NCBI GenBank assembly: GCA_025362765.1
Contig: JANYFI010000439.1
Coordinates: 1-13,639 of the forward strand
Length of the DNA stretch: 13,639 bases
From: Ferruginibacter sp.
GTDB lineage: Bacteria; Bacteroidota; Bacteroidia; Chitinophagales; Chitinophagaceae
Direction of reading: 5' to 3'
The position numbers and the translations under genes were made by a program. Below the pieces are notes generated by a model. It had not been told where the DNA came from. It saw only the letters and a list, made by a program, of their open reading frames with translations, and ran no database searches. Below, piece by piece: positions 1 through 6,557 of the stretch. Position 1 is the stretch's first letter, and the number at the start of each line of letters is the position of its first letter.

Positions 1-836
1 AGAAAAAGCATGGAGGCATATTTTCCAAACAACGGTTCAATTGCTTTGGCCATATCCGTAGCGCTGTTCACTTTAATATTTTGTGGATGTAACACAACCG
101 CGGCACAAATTAAAACGATGGCCGTCATTAAGCCGAGTATAAAAATGCCGGTAAAACTTTTATCTTTTATTGTTGTGCCTGCAGGCAACAATCGTTTTCT
201 TTCCTGTATCAAATAGGTTTGATAAAAAGCAGCTACGATAGAAAAACAGGACGCAATAAATGCAGTAACCAACCCCAATGAACCGCCCGGAACAGATGGC
301 ACAAAACCTGCCGCTACTGCTGGTACATTTGGATTTGATAAAACCAGGGTGGTAACAAATGCAAGCAGCATTAAAAAAATTAAACCAATCATTACTTTCT
401 CCAGCACCTTATAAAAACTTCTTAAAAAAAGTAATCCTATAGCGATAAGATTAAAAATAACAATCCATTGTTTGCTGGCGGTATGTGTTAATTCTCCGAG
501 TGCAATGCCGATGCCAATAGAGTTGCCTGCCTGGAAAGATGCGGTTACTAAAAACACACCAATGCCAATTGCAATAGCGGTTTTGTTGCCCCATTTCTGC
601 CTGATGGTACCCAGCAATGATTGACTGGTTGCAATACCAATGCGTGCAGCCATTGACGTAAAAACCGACATGAAAAATATAGCAATCACCACTACCCAAA
701 GCAATGCAAAACCGTACTCTGCCCCCAGCTTGGAGGCGATGGTTATTTTACTTGGCCCAAAAACCAATGCGGCAGTAATAATTCCTGGACCTAATGACTG
801 CAACCAGTTTTTAATTCGGCTTTTATCCACTGACAT
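1..836 (-). CDS. NRAMP (SLC11)-family membrane transporter, divergent, C-terminus outside window
   Basis: This is an inner-membrane permease with the LeuT-like NRAMP fold; canonical members import Mn2+ or Fe2+ with protons. The visible 278 residues cover about TM1 to TM7. Family signs are the TM1 opening LGPG at residues 15-18, followed at 38-47 by GAEYGFALLW; an AARIGIAT segment at 63-70; VPSVPGG at 179-185; and a LIQER segment (209-213) after TM6. The metal-binding motifs are missing: the TM1 DPGN position reads GPSK (27-30) and the TM6 MPH position reads SIV or VAA (about 199-203, depending on alignment). Transition-metal transport is therefore doubtful and the substrate is unknown. The start is ATG at 836, followed by an NRAMP-like N-terminal tail. 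It lies downstream of the amidohydrolase on the same strand, beyond a 224-bp gap with a terminator-like hairpin, so it is probably a separate transcript. No yybP-ykoY-like leader was seen. Family assignment is firm; function is open. Confidence 0.85.
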   Translation of the reverse strand, partial: MSVDKSRIKNWLQSLGPGIITAALVFGPSKITIASKLGAEYGFALLWVVVIAIFFMSVFTSMAARIGIATSQSLLGTIRQKWGNKTAIAIGIGVFLVTASFQAGNSIGIGIALGELTHTASKQWIVIFNLIAIGLLFLRSFYKVLEKVMIGLIFLMLLAFVTTLVLSNPNVPAVAAGFVPSVPGGSLGLVTAFIASCFSIVAAFYQTYLIQERKRLLPAGTTIKDKSFTGIFILGLMTAIVLICAAVVLHPQNIKVNSATDMAKAIEPLFGKYASMLF

Positions 837-939
837 AGTTGTGTTGTATTAAATGTACTTACTAAATTAGCATCCGTTTGTTTTACCAGGTGCCAGCCAA
901 ATTTGTCATTATTGAATACAATAGGATACTGAATATAGC

Positions 940-969
940 AACAAAGACCCCTGCTACCGGGCCTTTGTT
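940..969 (-). terminator. Terminator-like hairpin after the amidohydrolase gene
   Basis: Read on the minus strand this is an 11-bp stem (AACAAAGGCCC / GGGTCTTTGTT, one G-U pair) with an 8-nt loop, about 90-120 nt past the amidohydrolase stop codon. The 3' arm ends in a T-rich stretch but no long T-run follows, so termination may be partial. On the plus strand the same stem contains an A-C mismatch, which favours the minus-strand reading. It separates the agaS-aldolase-amidohydrolase run from the NRAMP-like gene. Confidence 0.5.
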
Positions 970-1060
970 CATTACCAAAAACGACTGCTATTTAAAAAAT
1001 ACAACTTCGGTACTTAATTATTTACTCCAACTTTTAAATCAATTTGTTCCTTGTAATTAT

Positions 1061-2173
1061 TTATTTCTTTTTTGCGAAATACCATTTCTCCGGATTGCTA
1101 TAATAAATTTTGTCAATCACAGTTTTGGGAAGTTGTAACCCTTTAAATTTTTTATTTACAAAAGGAGATTGCAAACTATCGCCGGAAGTAAGGTATCTCC
1201 AGTCTCTCAGCCAAAGTTCGTGGGCATGTTTTTGTAGCTCTTCCGGATTCAATGATTTATTGTCTTCAATATCGGTTCCGTACATGATCCTGTCCTGGTA
1301 TTTTATAAAAAAATCATGCACTTTCCACCAGTTTTGGATTGACTGATATTGCAATTGTCCAAACCGTTCGGCTGGCTCTACAGACATGTTAGGAAACTTA
1401 TCCAGCCTTTTGGCAATCTCAGCTACATCCCATTCCATGCTTCCAAGATGAGCCCCTATAAATCTTAATTTCGGATGCTTTTCAAGCAGGCGATCCCGTG
1501 ATTGAATGATGGTGTCGTATGAAGGAAATTCAGGGTGCAGAAACATGTGGTATTCTGGGTGGCCAGTAAAATAATCCCTGTCATTATTAGTGGTCATCTG
1601 GTCAAGTGGAAGCCAGCAATTTTTAGGTTCTCCAATATGACCGATAACAGGTATATTATTTTGTTCTAAGTAATTAAAGATGGGATCAAAGATCGGATTG
1701 TCAATCATTATAAAATTACTATCCTTATCCTTAATAGTCATCCCGATATTTTTCCATACTTTAATGCCAAGTGCTCCGCTGTCGAAAGATTTTTTTAAGT
1801 AGCTAAGCTGCCGGTCACTCCAGCCAGGTTCATTGATGGTGGCCGTTTCAAAAGCTGTTACATAAAAAATATTATCCGGAAAATTTTGACGCAATTGTAA
1901 AACATAACTCTGCTGGCTGTCAATCAATGGGTAATCGGGCACTTCGGAATTAAGACTTACCAAAATAAAATTATCATCTTTTGCTTGTTGCACCAATGCC
2001 GGGCGTGCAATAAGTGCATGGGCATGGATGTCCATTTTTTTTACGCCTGCAAAGTCTTCCATGGAATAATACTGGTTGTTATCATTTCCATGACATCCCA
2101 ACAGAATAAATATTACCGCAGCCAGTAATAATAAATTAGAGGATGGTTTATTTTTAGCAGTGTATAATTTCAT
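1061..2173 (-). CDS. Predicted lipoprotein, amidohydrolase-2 family (metal-dependent hydrolase)
   Basis: This 370-residue TIM-barrel hydrolase belongs to the Amidohydro_2 family, which includes ACMSD-like decarboxylases and sugar-acid lactonases. The N-terminus is a lipoprotein signal: basic residues, a hydrophobic stretch at 14-25 and a lipobox LLGC with the acylated Cys at 27, placing the enzyme on the periplasmic side of a membrane. The expected metal and catalytic residues are all present: HxH at 50-52 (DIHAHA), His179 (GHIGEP), His242 (GAHLGS) and Asp301 (YGTDIED). A GIKVWKN segment at 136-142 carries Lys138. It starts 9 nt after the aldolase stop codon, so it is very likely in the agaS-pfkB-aldolase operon. 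It is not the NagA/AgaA deacetylase family usual in amino-sugar operons. The reaction (C-N, lactone or C-C) cannot be read from sequence. Confidence 0.85.
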   Translation of the reverse strand: MKLYTAKNKPSSNLLLLAAVIFILLGCHGNDNNQYYSMEDFAGVKKMDIHAHALIARPALVQQAKDDNFILVSLNSEVPDYPLIDSQQSYVLQLRQNFPDNIFYVTAFETATINEPGWSDRQLSYLKKSFDSGALGIKVWKNIGMTIKDKDSNFIMIDNPIFDPIFNYLEQNNIPVIGHIGEPKNCWLPLDQMTTNNDRDYFTGHPEYHMFLHPEFPSYDTIIQSRDRLLEKHPKLRFIGAHLGSMEWDVAEIAKRLDKFPNMSVEPAERFGQLQYQSIQNWWKVHDFFIKYQDRIMYGTDIEDNKSLNPEELQKHAHELWLRDWRYLTSGDSLQSPFVNKKFKGLQLPKTVIDKIYYSNPEKWYFAKKK

Positions 2174-2182
2174 AATAAAATA

Positions 2183-3037
2183 TTAGTTATTGAGCAATAC
2201 CGTGTTTTCAATCTGAATGGCCAGTAATTTATCTTTCACAATATCTGTTACAGAATTGGTTGCATAAGGAAATACTTTACGCAAATCAATTTCGTCTTCA
2301 TTCAGCAACCTGTTTTTCAAGGTTTTCATAAAAATATTTTTGATCTCTGTCGCTAAATTTATTTTACAAATCCCTCTTTTAACCGCTTCTCTCAACACGT
2401 CATGCGGAATGCCGGAACCTCCATGCAATACCAATGCAGCATCCGTTGCATTCCTTATTTCAGTAAGCCGGTCAAGATCAAGCTTTGGTTCATCTTTATA
2501 AAAACCATGTGCCGATCCAATGGCAACTGCCAGCGCATTTACGCCTGTTGCTTCTACAAAACGTTTGGCATCTTTCGCTTCTGTAAAACCAACCTTCGCA
2601 GTATTTTGACCCAATTTAGGAATATACCCAAGTTCTGCTTCCACATTGGCTCCATATTTTTCTGCCAGCTTTACCACAGCTTTTGTAACCCTCACATTTT
2701 CTTCAAACGACTGCTCGCTGGCATCAATCATAACAGAACTAAAACCAGCATCCAGGCAGCTTGCTGCAAGGTCGTAAGAGTCACCATGATCAAGATGTAT
2801 CCAGCCTTCAACCTCATGATATTGTAACATGGATTCCGCAAGCCCTACCGCCACAGAAAGCCCCATATAATCTATACTGCTTTTAGTCAGTTGAAGTATG
2901 ATTGGTTTGTTTACAGCAGCGGCTGCTTCAACAACTCCTTTCAGTGTTTCAAAATTGTAAAAGTTTGTAGCAAGCAAGGTTTTTTTTTGCTGCTGCAATT
3001 CTTTAAATTTTTCCTGTAGCGAAATTTTATTCTTCAT
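2183..3037 (-). CDS. kbaY: Class II aldolase, probable tagatose-1,6-bisphosphate aldolase
   Basis: This 284-residue zinc-dependent aldolase splits a ketose-1,6-bisphosphate into DHAP and glyceraldehyde-3-phosphate. Visible active-site features are HLDHG at 81-85 (Asp83 acid/base, His84 zinc), Glu135 in EAELG, His177 in GSAHG, His205 in LHGGSG (zinc ligands) and KINLAT at 225-230 for phosphate binding. The segment after GSAHG (FYKDEPKLDLDRL) and the 284-residue length resemble the GatY/KbaY/AgaY subgroup rather than the longer FbaA type. The start is ATG at 3037, overlapping the end of the PfkB gene by 11 nt, which suggests translational coupling; an in-frame TTG at 3058 would add seven residues and is less likely. 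Fructose-bisphosphate cannot be excluded as substrate, but AgaS and PfkB next door favour tagatose-bisphosphate. Confidence 0.88.
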   Translation of the reverse strand: MKNKISLQEKFKELQQQKKTLLATNFYNFETLKGVVEAAAAVNKPIILQLTKSSIDYMGLSVAVGLAESMLQYHEVEGWIHLDHGDSYDLAASCLDAGFSSVMIDASEQSFEENVRVTKAVVKLAEKYGANVEAELGYIPKLGQNTAKVGFTEAKDAKRFVEATGVNALAVAIGSAHGFYKDEPKLDLDRLTEIRNATDAALVLHGGSGIPHDVLREAVKRGICKINLATEIKNIFMKTLKNRLLNEDEIDLRKVFPYATNSVTDIVKDKLLAIQIENTVLLNN

Positions 3038-3974
3038 AGCCAAATTTTTCTTTTGCAATTTTCATGGTTTCGGCATAGTTTAAAAACGCAGTAGTGCCAC
3101 CAGCTGCGGTGGTAGAAATGGCGCCAATAAGGTTACCAAATACCTGGCAATCTTCATGAGCCATCCCTTGTATAAATTTGAAAACAAAGCCGGCATTAAA
3201 GCTATCGCCCGCCCCAATTGCATCCACCACGGCATCATTCAGGAAAGATTTGCGATGAACAACTTTACTATCGTAGCACAGCAACGATCCCTGTTTACCT
3301 TGTTTTACCAATATTATTTTTGCATACCCGGCAAGTGTTTGCAATGCATCGTCAATAGAATCCCTGCCGGTTAAATGCAACAATTCCAATTCATTCGGCA
3401 GAAATATATCTACGTATGGCAATACTTTTTTGAAATCGAAATCCCATTTTTCTGCCGGATCCCATTGCATATCCAGGGAAGTAGTTAACCCGGCTTCCTT
3501 AGCTCTTTTAAATAAAATATCGAGGTGGTTTTTAAACCCTGGTTGCAGAAAATATGAAGAAAAATGAAGGTGCCTGGCACTACTTAATATTTCGTTTGTA
3601 ATGTCATTTATTCCTAAATGTTTCATTGCACCCTGGTGAGTAACCATTGCCCGGTCTTCGCCAAAATTAAGAATAATGGTAGCTCCGGTTTTTAAATCAT
3701 CGCTCTCAATCAAGAGCGAAGTATTCACTCCTTTTTCATTCAACTGATCTTTACAAAAGCCGCCAAAAATATCGGTTCCAATTTTTCCTATAAATGAAAC
3801 CTTCATGCCCAGGCTGCTTAAATTACTTGCAAAAATTGCGGATGAACTTCCTAAAGTAAGCGACATTTCATCAGCCAGTTTTTCCTTTCCTTTTTCTGGA
3901 AAAGATTCAACCTGGTTCAATATCAAATCCACATTGAGTTCGCCAACTACGATAACGTCATTTGTTTTTATCAT
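3027..3974 (-). CDS. PfkB/ribokinase-family sugar kinase, candidate tagatose-6-phosphate kinase
   Basis: This 315-residue cytoplasmic kinase has the N-terminal PfkB signature region (VVGELNVDLI, 9-18), a substrate-side glycine motif, DMQWDP at 168-173 and LPNELE at 192-197. The C-terminal signature DAIGAGDSFNAGF (251-263) holds catalytic Asp257. Its length is normal for the family. It stands between AgaS (88 nt upstream) and the aldolase (11-nt overlap), exactly where a ketose-6-phosphate kinase is needed to make the bisphosphate substrate of the aldolase, so tagatose-6-P is the likeliest substrate. PfkB-family specificity is not readable from motifs: 2-keto-3-deoxygluconate or a free sugar or amino sugar are alternatives, and the latter would supply the entry phosphorylation that this operon otherwise lacks. 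Confidence 0.85.
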   Translation of the reverse strand: MIKTNDVIVVGELNVDLILNQVESFPEKGKEKLADEMSLTLGSSSAIFASNLSSLGMKVSFIGKIGTDIFGGFCKDQLNEKGVNTSLLIESDDLKTGATIILNFGEDRAMVTHQGAMKHLGINDITNEILSSARHLHFSSYFLQPGFKNHLDILFKRAKEAGLTTSLDMQWDPAEKWDFDFKKVLPYVDIFLPNELELLHLTGRDSIDDALQTLAGYAKIILVKQGKQGSLLCYDSKVVHRKSFLNDAVVDAIGAGDSFNAGFVFKFIQGMAHEDCQVFGNLIGAISTTAAGGTTAFLNYAETMKIAKEKFGYEE

Positions 3975-4062
3975 TACTCTACTTCGATTTATTGTTAGAA
4001 TTCAAGCTTTGTAAATGCTTCCTTTTAATACGGCATCCGCCGTTGTAGAATAACGTAATCCA

Positions 4063-5196
4063 TTAGTATGGATAAATAGTTACTCCCTGAACAACCCGGT
4101 GAATGCCTCCGTTTCTGGAAGGAGAATCAGGTGTTAAACCGATGGCCAATGATTTATAAAAACCCAATAGCTGTGCAGGAAGAATGCTGCAGATTGAAAA
4201 GAAATCATCCGGCATTTCATTGCTGTTACCGGAAGCTGGAATGGCTAAATTGAGGTTAAGACTTTTTAATGCTGCTGAAGATTGACCAATGCCAATACTA
4301 TACATAAAATCTTCGGTTTGATTAATGGATGCTACCAGGTCAACTTCATATTTATATACATACGGATCGTTTGAAAATAAATAAATAAGCAGGGTTGAAT
4401 GATCTATGATAGCTTTAGGCCCGTGGCGAAAACCCAGGAAAGAATCATACTGGCACATGATATTACCATCAGTAAGTTCAATCACTTTTAAATGAGATTC
4501 TTTTGCGGTTCCTTTAACCGGACCTGAACCGAGAAATACGATTCGTTTAAAATCAAGCTCTGCCACTTCCTCCAATTCCGTGGTATACTTTTCAATAATA
4601 TTTTTTCCAAAGTCAACCATGCTCTTAACATGCTCCTCATTTTTTTCAATATTATTAATAGCAGAAATCAACAATCCTGCAAGGGTCATCGAAGTAAAAG
4701 AACTGGTCATCGCCAAAGCCTGGTCATTGGTTTCTTCCGGCAATAAAAAAGTAAAGGCGTTGCTTTTTTTGCTGGCCATCGAAGCCAATTTACCCTCGGG
4801 GTTACAGGTAATTACCAGGTGATAAATAATATCCGTTAGTTTTTCTGCCAATTCAAAAGTTGCCACGCTTTCCGGGCTGTCTCCCGATCTTGCAAAGGAT
4901 ACCATTAAAGTTGGGGTTGCCTTTTCGAAAAAGTCGCCGGGATGTGTTACTAAATCTGTAGTAGGAATTGCCTTTACCAGTATGCCGGTATTTTTATGAA
5001 AAGCAGACTGAAGTATTTCGCCAATAAATGCTGAAGACCCTGCGCCGGTCAATATAATTTGTAAATTATTAATGGCATAAATACCCGCTAAAAAAGAAGT
5101 GATGGCATCTTTTTCATCTAAAATTGATTCATACGTCTCCATCCATAATTTAGGCTGGCTTGAAACTTCTTTGGCCATATAGCTCGTCCCCGTCAT
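4063..5196 (-). CDS. agaS: AgaS-type SIS-domain sugar-phosphate isomerase/deaminase
   Basis: This 377-residue double-SIS protein resembles AgaS, which deaminates and isomerises galactosamine-6-phosphate to tagatose-6-phosphate, and was earlier annotated as tagatose-6-P ketose/aldose isomerase. SIS domain 1 shows TGAGSSAFIGE at 50-60 and SFARSGDSPES at 100-110. SIS domain 2 shows FLGSGPVKGTAKESHLK at 221-237 and FRHGPKA at 256-262. The C-terminus (HRVVQGVTIYPY) is typical of AgaS and unlike GlmS. Full length. The start is ATG at 5196; a second Met at residue 7 is possible. It is the first gene of the left minus-strand operon, behind a spacer with a promoter-like box and inverted and direct repeats. 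No deacetylase (AgaA/NagA) or PTS component accompanies it, so the exact substrate phosphate is inferred. Confidence 0.87.
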   Translation of the reverse strand: MTGTSYMAKEVSSQPKLWMETYESILDEKDAITSFLAGIYAINNLQIILTGAGSSAFIGEILQSAFHKNTGILVKAIPTTDLVTHPGDFFEKATPTLMVSFARSGDSPESVATFELAEKLTDIIYHLVITCNPEGKLASMASKKSNAFTFLLPEETNDQALAMTSSFTSMTLAGLLISAINNIEKNEEHVKSMVDFGKNIIEKYTTELEEVAELDFKRIVFLGSGPVKGTAKESHLKVIELTDGNIMCQYDSFLGFRHGPKAIIDHSTLLIYLFSNDPYVYKYEVDLVASINQTEDFMYSIGIGQSSAALKSLNLNLAIPASGNSNEMPDDFFSICSILPAQLLGFYKSLAIGLTPDSPSRNGGIHRVVQGVTIYPY

Positions 5197-5216
5197 AAAA
5201 TCAGTTTAAGTTTTTT

Positions 5217-5279
5217 ATAATTAGCTGTGTTTTATTTTCATTTCGTAACAAAGCTAATTATTTATTTTATGTTTCGTAA
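5217..5279 (-). promoter_or_regulatory. agaS promoter region with operator-like repeats
   Basis: On the minus strand the box TAGCTTTG (5256-5249) fits the Bacteroidota -7 consensus TAnnTTTG and would give a leader of roughly 45 nt; no good -33 TTG is seen. A perfect 10-bp inverted repeat (ATAATTAGCT at 5217-5226, AGCTAATTAT at 5252-5261) has one arm on the -7 box and the other inside the leader. A direct repeat with core TTTCGTAA occurs at 5241-5248 and 5272-5279, 31 bp apart, about three helical turns. The arrangement suits repressor binding across the start site, but no regulator gene is in the window. The rest of the 219-bp spacer (5197-5415) is AT-rich without visible genes. Confidence 0.4.
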
Positions 5280-5415
5280 ATTTATTTTCTTTAATTCCTT
5301 GCTTTAAACTAACAAAAGGTTTTATTTCAACTTATTCCTTTCTTTTTAAAAGATAAAACACCAGTTATCATTTTTCTTTTGATAATTTCTTCAACAACCA
5401 TTTAATTCCTTTGTA

Positions 5416-6279
5416 TTAATCGGCTAAAAAGAAAATAGCTGCAACTGCCAATACCATTCCTACGAGGATGATGCTGTGAGGAAAAACGCCATACATAATA
5501 AGTGAGAGTATAATAGTAATAACCGGGGCGCCTGCATTTGTTAAAGGGCTTACTATAATTGCCCGCCCGTAACGAAATGCGTACACTATAAATAATGCCC
5601 CGATGGCATTGAGCAGTTGAATACCTGCTGCCAGGTAAGGCCCTTTAAAACTCCAGTTGATGGGTTGCCCGAACTCTGTCATTAGTAAGGCGACAGGGAT
5701 TAAAGCCAGTCCCGAAATCATCATGTAAAAGAAGATGCTTTCCGCCAGCATGTGGTTGTTAGCCACCTTCATGCAGTAAGCCTGTATACCCCAAAGTAAA
5801 AAGACAGCCAGGGCAAGAAATAGCCATAAAAATCCAAATTTTTGGCCGTTGGCCGCAGGCTGATAAGAGAGCAGCGGTATTGCGATCAGTGCGATTACAA
5901 TACCAATCCAGGACCTGACAGAAGCCTTTTCCTTTAAAATTAGTATGGAAAGCAGTATGGTAACCAGTGGAGATAAAGACACAATGGGAAAGACCAGGTA
6001 AGCAGGCCCCGTTCTAAGCGCCTGGAACAAAATTAATTGCCCGGCGGAGCCCGAGATTCCGATCAATAAACCATGAAAGATGGCCTTTTTATTGGTCTCT
6101 AATTTCCATTGTATTCGGTTGAGTGCTATTACTGCGGGAATGATCATGGTTAGCGCCCACACTACATATCCCAATGTTGCCGGGAATCCATTTTTTTCAG
6201 GTATTTCAATAAAGGCACCCCATACACCCCAGGAAATAGTAGTAATTAATGCAAAGGCAAGCCAAGGTTTTATCTTCAT
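5416..6279 (-). CDS. EamA/DMT-superfamily permease
   Basis: This 287-residue protein is nearly all hydrophobic, with about ten predicted transmembrane segments in two EamA-like halves (roughly 1-140 and 150-287). It fits the drug/metabolite transporter superfamily, whose members export or import amino acids, sugars, nucleosides or drugs across the inner membrane. Supporting details are the N-terminal SWGVWGAF (16-23), the Gly-rich QALRTGPAYLVFPIVSLSPL stretch ending the third/fourth helix, and the matching FRYGRAIIVSPLTNAGAP stretch in the second half, the repeated signature of the two EamA units. Length is normal. The start is ATG at 6279. It is transcribed away from the dipeptide epimerase gene and towards agaS, 219 bp ahead of it; read-through into agaS is possible because no clear terminator lies between. 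Substrate unknown. Confidence 0.85.
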   Translation of the reverse strand: MKIKPWLAFALITTISWGVWGAFIEIPEKNGFPATLGYVVWALTMIIPAVIALNRIQWKLETNKKAIFHGLLIGISGSAGQLILFQALRTGPAYLVFPIVSLSPLVTILLSILILKEKASVRSWIGIVIALIAIPLLSYQPAANGQKFGFLWLFLALAVFLLWGIQAYCMKVANNHMLAESIFFYMMISGLALIPVALLMTEFGQPINWSFKGPYLAAGIQLLNAIGALFIVYAFRYGRAIIVSPLTNAGAPVITIILSLIMYGVFPHSIILVGMVLAVAAIFFLAD

Positions 6280-6557
6280 AACGGAAAGATATGTAATAAA
6301 ATATAGGTTTTGAAAATTTTAAGTAAATAAAATAAGTAAAATAAAAATAAAAAATAATGATAAGAAAAATATTTTGAGAATTTAGGGTATTTTTGAAACC
6401 TGTTGCAAATAAGAGGAAAATTGTTTGTTATAAATGATCGCTTAAGTTGCGTGAAGCCGTTAAGACGTTCTATGGTTTAATTTTATAAGAACTTAACGGT
6501 GATTCCCTTTTTGTATTAACCTGTTTACAAATTGAATGACGAAAACATACAACCTTT
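6280..6557. promoter_or_regulatory. Divergent spacer between DMT permease and dipeptide epimerase
   Basis: This 278-bp AT-rich spacer must hold the promoters of both flanking genes. On the plus strand TATTTTTGAAA (6388-6398) contains a TAnnTTTG-type -7 box, 170 nt before the epimerase ATG; no clear -33 element was found. No comparable box was found for the permease. The epimerase-proximal half contains the stem-loop described separately. No coding frame of note. Confidence 0.4.
6457..6499 (+). repeat. Imperfect inverted repeat / leader stem-loop before the epimerase gene
   Basis: CCGTTAAG (6457-6464) pairs perfectly with CTTAACGG (6492-6499), and the stem resumes with TTCT (6468-6471) against AGAA (6488-6491) after a 3-nt bulge (ACG), leaving a 16-nt AT-rich loop. 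It ends 58 nt before the epimerase start codon and would be transcribed in its leader if the box at 6388 is the promoter. A short T-run (6508-6512) follows after a gap, so attenuation or a DNA operator are both possible; the function is unknown. Confidence 0.5.

Noticed and set aside
451..699. 82-residue minus-strand frame rich in His, Cys and Trp
   Set aside because: It is in another frame of the NRAMP-like gene, which reads through to the window edge with clear family motifs.
837..1060. Possible manganese (yybP-ykoY) riboswitch before the NRAMP-like gene
   Set aside because: Apart from the terminator-like hairpin, the leader shows none of the conserved loop sequences. The protein also lacks metal-binding residues.
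2402..2827. 141-residue plus-strand open frame, rich in Cys, Ile and Phe
   Set aside because: It is antisense to the active-site region of the class II aldolase, so a shadow.
4058..4073. Small inverted repeat ATCCAT-TAGT-ATGGAT over the agaS stop codon
   Set aside because: The stem is only 6 bp, has no T-run, lies partly in coding sequence and is followed 88 nt later by the next operon gene. It is not supportable as a terminator.
5365..5385. Inverted repeat TTATCA/TGATAA after the DMT permease gene
   Set aside because: The stem is six AT-rich base pairs with a 9-nt loop and no T-tract on the minus strand. In such AT-rich sequence this is expected by chance.
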